64,000 nucleotides of DNA. It comes from JABRWC01 sp039961675. Lineage in GTDB: Bacteria > Planctomycetota > Phycisphaerae > UBA1845 > Fen-1342. The translations under genes and the position numbers were made by a program. Below the pieces are notes generated by a model, which was given only the letters and a program-made list of their open reading frames with translations, was not told the DNA's origin and made no database searches. Positions within the stretch are counted from its first letter, which is position 1; every line of letters begins with the position of its first letter. Shown in pieces: positions 37,430-45,416 of the stretch. The stretch is taken from assembly GCA_039961675.1 (NCBI GenBank), contig JABRWC010000118.1, positions 1-64,000 on the forward strand. Reading direction: 5' to 3'.

Positions 37430-38644
37430 ATGCGACCTGCCGCCGAGCGGTCTGCGGGTACCGAGGTGGACGAGATCCCGACCGGCTCAGCATCGCGCCC
37501 TGTGACGCGGACAGACTTTCGCGTCGGCTGGGGTGCGCAAGGTGCACGCGCTGCGATGGCGCTGCTCGTGGTCGCGTACCCGCCGTTCATCCTGACGCTG
37601 GCCGCCGGACTGCTCGGGCTGGCGTGGAAGCTGGTCACGCTCCGTCTCGCAATCCTGTATCTGTGGGGCACGGCGTTGTTCGCCGTGCTGCTTGCGCTGG
37701 CGTTGCTCTGCTCACTCGCGCTGCTGCTCTGGCGGCTGCGTCATGAACCCCCTGCGGGCATCGTCCTTCGGCCACAGAACAACCCGGCTGTGTTCGAGCT
37801 GATTCGGCGCATCGCGCGGCGGCTGCGCGTCGAGCCGCCCGGCGTTGTGCTCATTCAGCCGGGGCAGGCGGCCGCGATCGGCTGCTTCGACGTGTCGGAC
37901 GCGGGCCAGAAGACGCGAGAGCACGTGCTCATGCTGGGTGTGCTGGACATCCTGAACGCCAGCGCGGCCGAGCTCGCCGCGATCATTTGCCATGAGCTGG
38001 CGCACGCGGCGGCGTGGGACACCTGGGTTTCTCGCGGCGTGTTCCGCTTCTACATGGCGATGGGCGCGGCGCTATGCGTTCACGACCCGGACGATGACAA
38101 GAACGGATCGCTCCTGGCATGGACGGTCCACCTCCCACTTCTAGGGTACTTTTACCTCTTTACGTTGCTGTACCTAAACGACTGCCGCGAGCGCGAATGG
38201 CGCGCCGACCGCGTTGCGGCACAAATCTGCGGGCCGCAGCATACGCGCGACATGCTGCGCAAGACGCACCGCCTGGCCAAGCTGCCGGAGCTCGCGATCG
38301 AGCGCCTCGCAGCGGACGCCGCGGCCCGCGACAACCCGCCCGAGTCGGTCTACGACCTGTTTCGTGAGCGCTGTGCGTCGCTTTCGCCGAAGCGCTGGGA
38401 TGCCGCGGAAAACGAGGCCTTCATGGAGCCGCGCACGATTTGGAGCACGCATCCCAACCTGGCCGACCGTTTTCAGCGGCTGGCCACCGTCAGCGCGTCG
38501 GAGTTGCCATCGCAGCGTCCGGCGTGCGAACTGTTTCTGGACTGGAAACGGATCGAGCGCGAGATGTCCGCGCGGCTGCTTGCGGCGGAGCAAGCGCGAC
38601 AACGGCAATTCGATCGCGAACTCGATCGAATCCTTCGCCGCTGA
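37430..38644 (+). CDS. M48-family membrane metalloprotease
   Basis: About 404 aa. Two adjacent hydrophobic segments (about residues 38-60 and 72-100) are followed by the zinc site HELAH near residue 187. A further hydrophobic region (LPLLGYFYLFTLLYL) comes next, then EREWRADRVA, which gives the third zinc ligand. This matches HtpX/Ste24-type M48 peptidases involved in membrane-protein quality control. The C-terminal 130 residues are soluble and charged. TGGFATIAG-type features are absent, so it is not related to the transporter upstream. The start is the ATG at 37430, with no good ribosome-binding site; a TTG six bases upstream is possible. Confidence 0.83.
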   Translation: MRPAAERSAGTEVDEIPTGSASRPVTRTDFRVGWGAQGARAAMALLVVAYPPFILTLAAGLLGLAWKLVTLRLAILYLWGTALFAVLLALALLCSLALLLWRLRHEPPAGIVLRPQNNPAVFELIRRIARRLRVEPPGVVLIQPGQAAAIGCFDVSDAGQKTREHVLMLGVLDILNASAAELAAIICHELAHAAAWDTWVSRGVFRFYMAMGAALCVHDPDDDKNGSLLAWTVHLPLLGYFYLFTLLYLNDCREREWRADRVAAQICGPQHTRDMLRKTHRLAKLPELAIERLAADAAARDNPPESVYDLFRERCASLSPKRWDAAENEAFMEPRTIWSTHPNLADRFQRLATVSASELPSQRPACELFLDWKRIEREMSARLLAAEQARQRQFDRELDRILRR

Positions 38645-38850
38645 ATCGCTGCGGCGAGTCCGCTGAAACGTCTGTTCAAGCGACAATCTGCTCGCGTACC
38701 GCACGCGAGGTCAGCAGCGCGCACGATGCGTGACGCGGGCGATCGCGGCGCGAAACCGTCGCGACGGTTCCGAGACGCCGCTACGGCCGACTCCGCGGGC
38801 TTTCGGTCGCGGCTCGGCTGTCGTTGCGCGGATCGGCTACGAGAACCTCG

Positions 38851-41133
38851 TCAGCACGGCAGCCCGAAGCTGGTGAGCAACTCCGACAGGTCCGCGAGAT
38901 CGACCGTACCGTCGTCGTTGAAGTCGCCGCCTTCCGGGCCGACGCCGGTCGCGCCGTAGTTGGTCAGCAGGTTCGACAGGTCGCCCAGGCTGATCACGCC
39001 GTCGCCGTCGAGATCAAGCGGGCAGTTCGGCGCGCACTCGATGTCCGTCGCCTGCACGTCGTCGATCGCCGCCTCGACAATCGAGCCCGAACCGGCATCA
39101 TCCGCGATGAAGCGCAACCGCACCTGGGCCGTCGGCGTCACCAGGTCCGCGACGCGGAACTCGTGGTAGATCCACCCGCCGGACGTTCCCTCGCCAGCCG
39201 GGCCGACGACCTCGACGTTGGTCCAGCTCGCGCCGTTGTCGTTGGAGACGTCGACCGTGAACACGTCGGTGTTCGGGGCGCTGCCCTGGTCGTTCGAGTA
39301 CCAGCGCCAGTAGCCGATTCGCGGATCGACCAGCCCGGACAGATCAAGGGACTCGGAGCGCAGCGTCGTGCGGCCGCCGTCGACGTCGTTGTCGCCGACG
39401 CCGCCACCGACGCCGCCCTGGCCGGTGACCCAGCACGTCGTGCCTGCGCCGGGCGTGTGGTCGTCTTCGGGCTGTGCCGCGGTGCCGTTGGGATTCACGC
39501 GCGTCCACAGCCCCGTCGTGGCCGTGTCCGAGCCGCTGGGGTTTACGGTCCAGCCCGCGTCGGCCGCTTCCATGTCTTCGAAGGCGACGGTCAGGATGCC
39601 GTCAACGGCCAACGCGCTGTACGTGGCCGCCGGAGCGTTGGACGGGCTGGTGAACGTGGCGCCGGTGGTGGTCTGCGCACTGACGTAGTACTGCACGGTG
39701 TCGCCGCAGCCGGCTGCGGGGAAGACGGCCTCATACAGGTCCCCGCCCAGCGGCGACAGCGGGATCGCCTGGAAGCCGGCCCCGCTGTCCACGTGCAGCG
39801 TGGCGGTCGGCGGATCGATCTCGGCGCCGAACATTCCGGCGATCTGCACCTGCATCGTCGTACCGCCCGCCGGCTCGATCGTGGCGGGCTGGCCGGCGGG
39901 GTACGCGAATTCCAGCCGCTCGATGTCGAGCCGCCAGACGAAAAGCCCGCGCTCGATGTCGCTGCCGATGATCGTTCCGCTCGGCAGGTACGGGTAGTTG
40001 TTCCACAACCCGTTGAAATTCGCGCTGTCGCTGCCGGGATACGTGTCGAAGTATGCGATCTCGGTCATGGCCAGCGGATCGCTGGCGTCGAAGACTCGCA
40101 GCCCGCTGCGGTAGTTCGAGGCGAAGACCAGGTTGTCCCGCACGTAGAGGTTGTGGTCCACCGAGGTGTTGCCGTTCGTGAACGTCGTCTGCTGGTACGG
40201 GCTGGAGAGATTGCTGATGTTGATGACGCGGGTGGTCGCTGGCGTGCCGAAATTCTGCTCGTCCAGTTCGTCGTTGAGGAAGAAATACTGCCGGTCCACG
40301 GATGGCCAGCCCTGGTGTGAGTAGCCGGGGTTGGGGTACTCGTAGTTCGCGAGCGTGACGATGTTCGCCTTGTTGGTCACGTCCAGGATCGTCAGGCCCG
40401 TGTTCGTCCAGCCGCCGTTGAACCCGCCGCAGCAGAAGGCGATCTCCTTGCCGGCGTTCGGACCCTCGGTGTAGGTAATCACCGTCGCTTCGTGGACGTA
40501 GCGCGTGCTCCAGGTCGTGACCAGCGTGGGATTGGACGGATCGGGGTTGAGGTTGTAGATCCGCAGGCCGTTGTTCTCGCCGCCGGAGCGGTACAGGTAC
40601 CCGCTGGCCGCGTTGATGGTCATGGTGTGCGTGGCGGTGGCGCCGCCGGTGAGCACGGTCCGCACGAGCGACACGACTCCGCTGTCGATCTGGCTCAGGT
40701 CCATGACCTGGATGCCGCTGCCGCCCTCGCTGACGGAGTAGCTGTAGTTCTGGTATGTGCGCATGTCGCGCCACAGACTTTGCGGGCCGGTGATCAGGGC
40801 CACGATCTGCGCGTTGCCCGGGTCGGTGACCTCGACGAACGCCGTCCCATGCGACAGGCCGATGATCGCGTATTCGCGTCCGCTGGGCGAAACGTAGCCG
40901 GTGCAACTGTTGGCGTTGCTGATCTGCGCGCCGAACTCCGGCAACGAGATCCAGCTCATCAGCGTTACGCCGCTGGCGTCGAAGGCCGGCCCGCCGCGGT
41001 GGCCGTCGATCGCTCGACGCCAGCCGGGGCCTTCATAGCGCGGCTCACGATCCAGGACCTTCGGATCGTCCTGGTGCGCGAACGCGGCGGCACAAACAGC
41101 AAACGCATACCCCCACACCAGAGCCTGGCGCAT
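38851..41133 (-). CDS. Choice-of-anchor B family secreted protein with C-terminal dockerin-like repeats
   Basis: A 760-aa exported protein; GGGGAGAG before the ATG at 41133 and a signal peptide (MRQALVWGYAFAVCAAAFA) fix the start. Residues about 50-410 carry LVIVD-type propeller repeats of the choice-of-anchor B family (AFVEVTDPGNAQIVA, GIQVMDLSQI, GLTILDVTNKANIV, GLRVFDASDPLAMTEI). A linking domain and an adhesion-like beta-sandwich (about 520-690) follow. The C-terminus has two EF-hand/dockerin-type units, LDLDGDGVISLGDLSNLL and DFNDDGTVDLADLSELL, ending LTSFGLPC, a common planctomycete surface-protein ending. It is likely cell-surface attached. Its own promoter lies at 41205-41233. Confidence 0.87.
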   Translation of the reverse strand: MRQALVWGYAFAVCAAAFAHQDDPKVLDREPRYEGPGWRRAIDGHRGGPAFDASGVTLMSWISLPEFGAQISNANSCTGYVSPSGREYAIIGLSHGTAFVEVTDPGNAQIVALITGPQSLWRDMRTYQNYSYSVSEGGSGIQVMDLSQIDSGVVSLVRTVLTGGATATHTMTINAASGYLYRSGGENNGLRIYNLNPDPSNPTLVTTWSTRYVHEATVITYTEGPNAGKEIAFCCGGFNGGWTNTGLTILDVTNKANIVTLANYEYPNPGYSHQGWPSVDRQYFFLNDELDEQNFGTPATTRVINISNLSSPYQQTTFTNGNTSVDHNLYVRDNLVFASNYRSGLRVFDASDPLAMTEIAYFDTYPGSDSANFNGLWNNYPYLPSGTIIGSDIERGLFVWRLDIERLEFAYPAGQPATIEPAGGTTMQVQIAGMFGAEIDPPTATLHVDSGAGFQAIPLSPLGGDLYEAVFPAAGCGDTVQYYVSAQTTTGATFTSPSNAPAATYSALAVDGILTVAFEDMEAADAGWTVNPSGSDTATTGLWTRVNPNGTAAQPEDDHTPGAGTTCWVTGQGGVGGGVGDNDVDGGRTTLRSESLDLSGLVDPRIGYWRWYSNDQGSAPNTDVFTVDVSNDNGASWTNVEVVGPAGEGTSGGWIYHEFRVADLVTPTAQVRLRFIADDAGSGSIVEAAIDDVQATDIECAPNCPLDLDGDGVISLGDLSNLLTNYGATGVGPEGGDFNDDGTVDLADLSELLTSFGLPC

Positions 41134-41204
41134 CGGAGCTCTCCCCTTTTTCCGTTCAGTCGGGTTCGCGTTGTCGGAAACGGCCCGCTGGATGAGCAAC
41201 CGAC

Positions 41205-41233
41205 ACTATACCGGTGCCGATAAGCGGTTCCAA
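41205..41233 (-). promoter_or_regulatory. Sigma70-type promoter of the choice-of-anchor B gene
   Basis: On the minus strand TTGGAA (41233-41228) and TATAGT (41210-41205) are 17 bases apart. The predicted start near 41198 gives a leader of about 65 bases before the ATG at 41133. Confidence 0.6.
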
Positions 41234-41308
41234 GTGGTTTTGGCGGCCGATGGAGGCGGGAATGAAACGCCGCGAGCGCCTCGTGAAACACTTCACAACG
41301 ACGGACCG

Positions 41309-42506
41309 TCAGGGGGACGTCGGCCGCATCGCGGGCGCGGGCTCAGGCGCGGCTCGCGTCGATGGCGACCGCAGCAAGTCTTCTTCGATGCCCAAGTCGG
41401 TCAGCGTCTCCAGGAACGCCACCAGATCGGACTGCACCTCGGCGGAGAGGTTGAGCGGCGTGAGGATGGTCTCCTGCCGGTGATGTCCCATCGGGACCGC
41501 GTTCTCGCGCGTCGAGTAGAACCGAACCACGTCGGCCAGCGTCGCGAATTGTCCCTGGTGCATATACGGCGGCGTCGCGGCTACGTTGCGAAGGCTGGGC
41601 GTCTTGAACAGCCCCCAGTTCTCCGGCGGATTGCTGAGAAAACGCAGGAGCTGCGCCGCCTCGGCTTGGGGCTCATCACTGTAGCGGCCGGCGGCGTTGA
41701 ACGGGTCCGCGACAACCTTGCTCGCGCCGTCGTAACGGCCGGCGTCGCGCGGCATTCCCCCGGCAAGCGGCGGCACGCCGGTATTGTGAAACTCGCCGTC
41801 GGTGAAGTTCGGTCCGCTGTGGCAGATTCGGCACTTGCCGCGCCCGATGAACAGCCTAAGTCCGCGCTGCGCCGACGGGGAAATGAGGCTGGAGGCGTTC
41901 GCATCGCCCGCGCGCAGCGCCGTCACGAAGCGGTCGAACGGCGACGAGTCGCTCACCAGCCGGCGCTCGTACGCGGCGATCGCCTTTCCGGCGTTCGCGG
42001 CCACGCGGTTCACCGCGTCCTGGTCGGTCGCGCTCATTGTTTGCCACGCGAGTCGGCGCGGGTCGTCCGGCGAGGCGGTGTCGGGCTTGGCGGCGCGCGG
42101 GAAGCGCGCGGCGTCGTCCAGCGGCGGCAGTGCCCCGAAGATCGCCTCGTACGCTGAGCGAAGTCTGGCGTCATCGTAGAGCACGTGCGCCACGCCTGAG
42201 CGTGTGAAGTTCATCTCGACGTCATTCTCGATCGGCTGGAGCGCCTGCGACCAGAGCGAATCGGCGCGCCCGTCCCAGGACTGCCAGCGGTGATGGGCCG
42301 CGTTCAGGATCGTCGGCGTGGGCATTGGTCGGATCGGGCGGCGGCGGCGGCAGCGGCGAGTGCTGGAAGATCAGCCGCAGCTCCGGCTCAGTGAACGCGG
42401 CCACGGGCTGCGTGGCGGAAAGATCGTCGGCCGCGCGGCTGCTCAGTGAACCAGTCCAGGCGAACGCCAGGCACGCAGCGAGCTGGATTGTGCGGGCGGC
42501 GCTCAT
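41309..42506 (-). pseudogene. Di-heme cytochrome c peroxidase gene broken by an internal deletion
   Basis: The 5' part (ATG at 42506, overlapping the previous stop as ATGA) encodes a signal peptide and then FTEPELRLIFQHSPLPPPPPDPTNAHADDP, the normal lead of a MauG/CcpA-type peroxidase. Sequence that should follow, including the first heme site CxxCH, is missing. The next frame picks up at PTILNAAHHRWQSWDGRADSLW and continues through a normal second half (one heme site, GKCRICH, and the LKTPSLRN-like region) to 41309. The bases encoding ADDP in one frame encode PTIL in the other, which indicates a deletion between two short identical sequences that also shifted the frame. As read, the protein cannot be made and would lack one heme. 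It sits in an operon with a FixH/YtkA-like lipoprotein and an NHL protein. Confidence 0.8.
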
Positions 42507-43222
42507 TCGAGTGTCACGGGGAACCGGGCGCGTTCCGTGACGCCGTCGCGCGTCACGTCGATGTAGATTTCCCACTGGCCCGGCATGTGGAACAGCATGC
42601 CCTCGATCATGAACTCGCCGGGGCGAAGCAGACGCGTCGTGGGTTTGGTGTTCATGCCGTGTCCATGCTCTGGCATGGCCGCGTCCGCCACAACCTGCAC
42701 GTCCTTGGCCGGCGAGCGGATCGGCGTGTTCTCCAGCACGCGCACGCGCAAGCTGAACAGCTTGTTGAACGGGATCGGCTCCGGCTCCGGGTCGTACTCG
42801 ACGACAAAGGCCCCCGTCTGGCTCTGCGTCTCGTCCGATTCGGCGGGCGGAGGCGGCGCCGCGGGCTTGGGTTGCGGCGGAGGAGCGGGAGGTCGCGCCG
42901 TCGGAGGCGCTTCCCGACGATCATCCGGCCGTGCGGTCTCGGGCCGCGGCTGCGGCGTTCCGCGCTTCGTGGCGTCCGGCTGCGCGCGCGGCGGAGTCGC
43001 CGGCCGCGCGGCGGTTTCACGTCGCTCGTCCGTCGTGCGGCCCTCGGAACCGGGCTGCGCTGGCGCCGCCAAGGCGTCACGCTCGGCGACTTCTGCCGGT
43101 GGCTCCGACTCCTGGATCGGTACGACCGCTCGGCGCGCAGGGACACATCCGAGCATCGCCGTCGCGCACGCAAGGAGGACGATCACCGTCGCGGCGAAGC
43201 GAGATGACATGCCGTTTCCCAT
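42503..43222 (-). CDS. FixH/YtkA-like domain lipoprotein
   Basis: A 239-aa lipoprotein; GAGG seven bases before the ATG at 43222 and the signal ending CATAMLGC define the start. Residues about 30-140 are a low-complexity Pro/Ala/Arg-rich spacer, probably spanning the wall or periplasm. The C-terminal about 90 residues (NKLFSLRVRVLENTP, PEHGHGMNTKP, FMIEGMLFHMPGQWEIYIDV) match the FixH/YtkA-like beta-sandwich found next to copper and cytochrome systems; the HGHGM segment could bind copper. The stop overlaps the start of the broken peroxidase gene, and the NHL gene ends 20 bases upstream, so the three form one operon. Confidence 0.78.
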   Translation of the reverse strand: MGNGMSSRFAATVIVLLACATAMLGCVPARRAVVPIQESEPPAEVAERDALAAPAQPGSEGRTTDERRETAARPATPPRAQPDATKRGTPQPRPETARPDDRREAPPTARPPAPPPQPKPAAPPPPAESDETQSQTGAFVVEYDPEPEPIPFNKLFSLRVRVLENTPIRSPAKDVQVVADAAMPEHGHGMNTKPTTRLLRPGEFMIEGMLFHMPGQWEIYIDVTRDGVTERARFPVTLE

Positions 43223-43242
43223 CAACGAACCTCGCGCGCAGC

Positions 43243-45270
43243 CTACGGCCGACCGCCGCGCGTCGGCAAGACGAACAGCCGGGCGCCGAACGCACGTTCG
43301 AAACGCAGCTCGCCGGGTGCAGCGGAGAATATCTGACCGCGGTGATTCCCGAAATCCAGCACGATAAGCCGGCCGCGATCGTCCTCGGCGACGCCCGTCG
43401 GGCGCAGAAACTCTCCGGCGCCGAGGCCGCGCCTGCCGATCGGACCCAGCGGTCGCCCATCCGCGCCGAACCGCCGCACACAGTCGGCGCGCGTATCCGT
43501 CCAATACACCGATCCGTCCCGCGCGACGCAAACGCCGAACGGCCCGGCGGCTCCGTCCGTCGCAAACGCGCGGACGAATCGCCCGTCGGCGTCGTACGCC
43601 GCGCAGCGCCCCAATTCGTCGGCGACGTAGACCAGGCCGTCGGGACCGACGGCGAGATCGGTCGGCCGCCGGAAGCGGCCGTCGTCGTCTCCGGAGCCGC
43701 CCCATGCGCCGAGCGGCTCGAACGCCGGGCCGAGTTTCAGGACGCGGCAAGTCGCCTGGTCGAGCACGTAGATGCTCCCCGAGGCGTCGCGATCCACGGC
43801 GACGGGTTCAATCGGCGGGGTTTCCCCGTTCACTGCAAGTTTCTGCGCGACAATCGTCAAGTCCAGGCCGCGAGCATAGCGCGCCAGCGTCGGATTGAAT
43901 CCGATTTCGGCCTCGGGATTCCAGTCGAGCTTGAACTCATCGAGGCGCCGCACGCCCGCATTGAGCACCAACAGGCTGCGAGCGCCAAGATCGAGCTGTA
44001 CGTCCGCCGGGCGGATGAACTGACCCGCCCGGCGACCGTAGCCGCCGAAGCTCCCGATGAGGATCGGCTCGTCGCGCTTCAGCGTGTAGATCAGCACGGC
44101 CTGGCTGTCGGGTTCGGTCGCGGCCAGCAGCGGCCCGTCGATGTCGATGCGCGGGCCGTAATGCGCCGCGCCGCCCATCTCCAGCGACGGCGGCGGACCG
44201 AGCGACTCCTCGATCTTTCCTCGCCCGAAGACCTGAACACGGTTTTCAAACCACTCGCAGACGACGGCGAAGCTGCCGTCGGGCGCCACCGCGACATGGT
44301 CCGGGTAGTGCAGCTTTCCGCGGCCTTCGCGCGGACGGAGCGCGTGCAGCCCCCATGAATACTGCGGTGCGCCGTCGATCGCGAACGCCTGCACGCGATG
44401 GTTGCGCGTGTCGGCCACGTACAAGCGGTTTTCGTGCAGGCACAGTCCGCGCGGCTCGGCCAGCAAGCCGGCGAACGAGCCCCAGTCTCCCCAGGCGCGG
44501 ACGAACGATCCGTCTGGCGCAAACTGCTGCACGCGGCTGTTGTCGCCGTCGGCGACGAAGAGATTTCCGAGATCATCCATTGCGACCGCCAGCGGGCGGC
44601 TCATTCGGCCCGGTTCGCTGCCGTATCCGCCAAGCGTTTGCCGGTGCGCGCCGTCGAGATCGAAGACTTGCACCCGGTCGTTCAGCGTATCCGCGATGCA
44701 GATGCGCGCCGCGGAAACGGCGACCGCGCGCGGCTGGTTGAACTGACCGGGCGCGGCGCCGTACGAACCGAACGCGCGGAGCGGCTGGCCGTCCGTCGAA
44801 AAGACCTGTACACGGTGGTTGCCCGTGTCCGCGACGAAGACCTCGCCGCCGGGGCCGATCGCGACGCCCTCGGGCGCGAGCAGCTCGCCGGGCGCCGATC
44901 CCGGCTTGCCGAAGCCGCCGACGCGCGTGCCGTCGGAACGCATGATCTCGATGCGGTCCGCGCCGCGCTGTACGACGTAGATGCGGCCGTCGGCGGTGAT
45001 CGCCGCCGCGACGGGTTGCTCGAATCCCTCGAGCTGGTTCTGGAACGTGCCGAGCCTGGCCGTCGGTTGGCTCGCCGGTCCTGAAGCTGGCGACGAGGTC
45101 GAGCGCGCCGGGGCGGATTGGGCGATGGAGGCAGGGACGGATGCGAGGAACGCGACCGCGATCAGCGCGAGTCGCGACCCCAAAAGCGCGGGGATCGTCG
45201 AAAGCGGCTCACGCCTTCCCCGCTCCCTGACGGTCGCGGTTCGGTTCAGGGCGGTCGCGGCTCGGATCAT
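43243..45270 (-). CDS. NHL-repeat beta-propeller secreted protein
   Basis: A 675-aa exported protein. The N-terminal signal is LALIAVAFLASVPASIA. From about residue 80 there are regular NHL repeats (PEGVAIGPGGEVFVADTGNHRVQVF; variants with ADTLNDRVQVF, ADGDNSRVQQF, ADTRNHRVQAF and FGNHRGQIF near the C-terminus). There are at least nine, enough for one complete six-bladed propeller plus part of another. NHL propellers bind proteins or small ligands. Its operon partners are a copper-type lipoprotein and a cytochrome c peroxidase, so a role in an extracytoplasmic redox module is plausible. No catalytic motif is seen. Confidence 0.85.
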   Translation of the reverse strand: MIRAATALNRTATVRERGRREPLSTIPALLGSRLALIAVAFLASVPASIAQSAPARSTSSPASGPASQPTARLGTFQNQLEGFEQPVAAAITADGRIYVVQRGADRIEIMRSDGTRVGGFGKPGSAPGELLAPEGVAIGPGGEVFVADTGNHRVQVFSTDGQPLRAFGSYGAAPGQFNQPRAVAVSAARICIADTLNDRVQVFDLDGAHRQTLGGYGSEPGRMSRPLAVAMDDLGNLFVADGDNSRVQQFAPDGSFVRAWGDWGSFAGLLAEPRGLCLHENRLYVADTRNHRVQAFAIDGAPQYSWGLHALRPREGRGKLHYPDHVAVAPDGSFAVVCEWFENRVQVFGRGKIEESLGPPPSLEMGGAAHYGPRIDIDGPLLAATEPDSQAVLIYTLKRDEPILIGSFGGYGRRAGQFIRPADVQLDLGARSLLVLNAGVRRLDEFKLDWNPEAEIGFNPTLARYARGLDLTIVAQKLAVNGETPPIEPVAVDRDASGSIYVLDQATCRVLKLGPAFEPLGAWGGSGDDDGRFRRPTDLAVGPDGLVYVADELGRCAAYDADGRFVRAFATDGAAGPFGVCVARDGSVYWTDTRADCVRRFGADGRPLGPIGRRGLGAGEFLRPTGVAEDDRGRLIVLDFGNHRGQIFSAAPGELRFERAFGARLFVLPTRGGRP

Positions 45271-45416
45271 CTTGCACCAGCAGCGGGTTCTGGATGTTTC
45301 TTTGCCGCCAAGTGCCCCCCCAAGGCTGTTTCGAGCGCAAGGGAGCAGACGGACGTCGTTCCAATGCGGATGCGCCGCAAACGGAGGTCATCGTACCGCG
45401 AGCGGGAGCCCGCCGG

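Noticed and set aside
38824..40320. A long plus-strand frame antisense to the choice-of-anchor B gene
   Set aside because: No recognisable motifs. The minus-strand frame has a signal peptide, propeller repeats, EF-hands, a ribosome-binding site and a promoter.
42320..42345. Programmed frameshift in the cytochrome c peroxidase gene
   Set aside because: A frameshift alone would not restore the missing heme region; about 50 residues including CxxCH are absent, so a deletion explains the data better.
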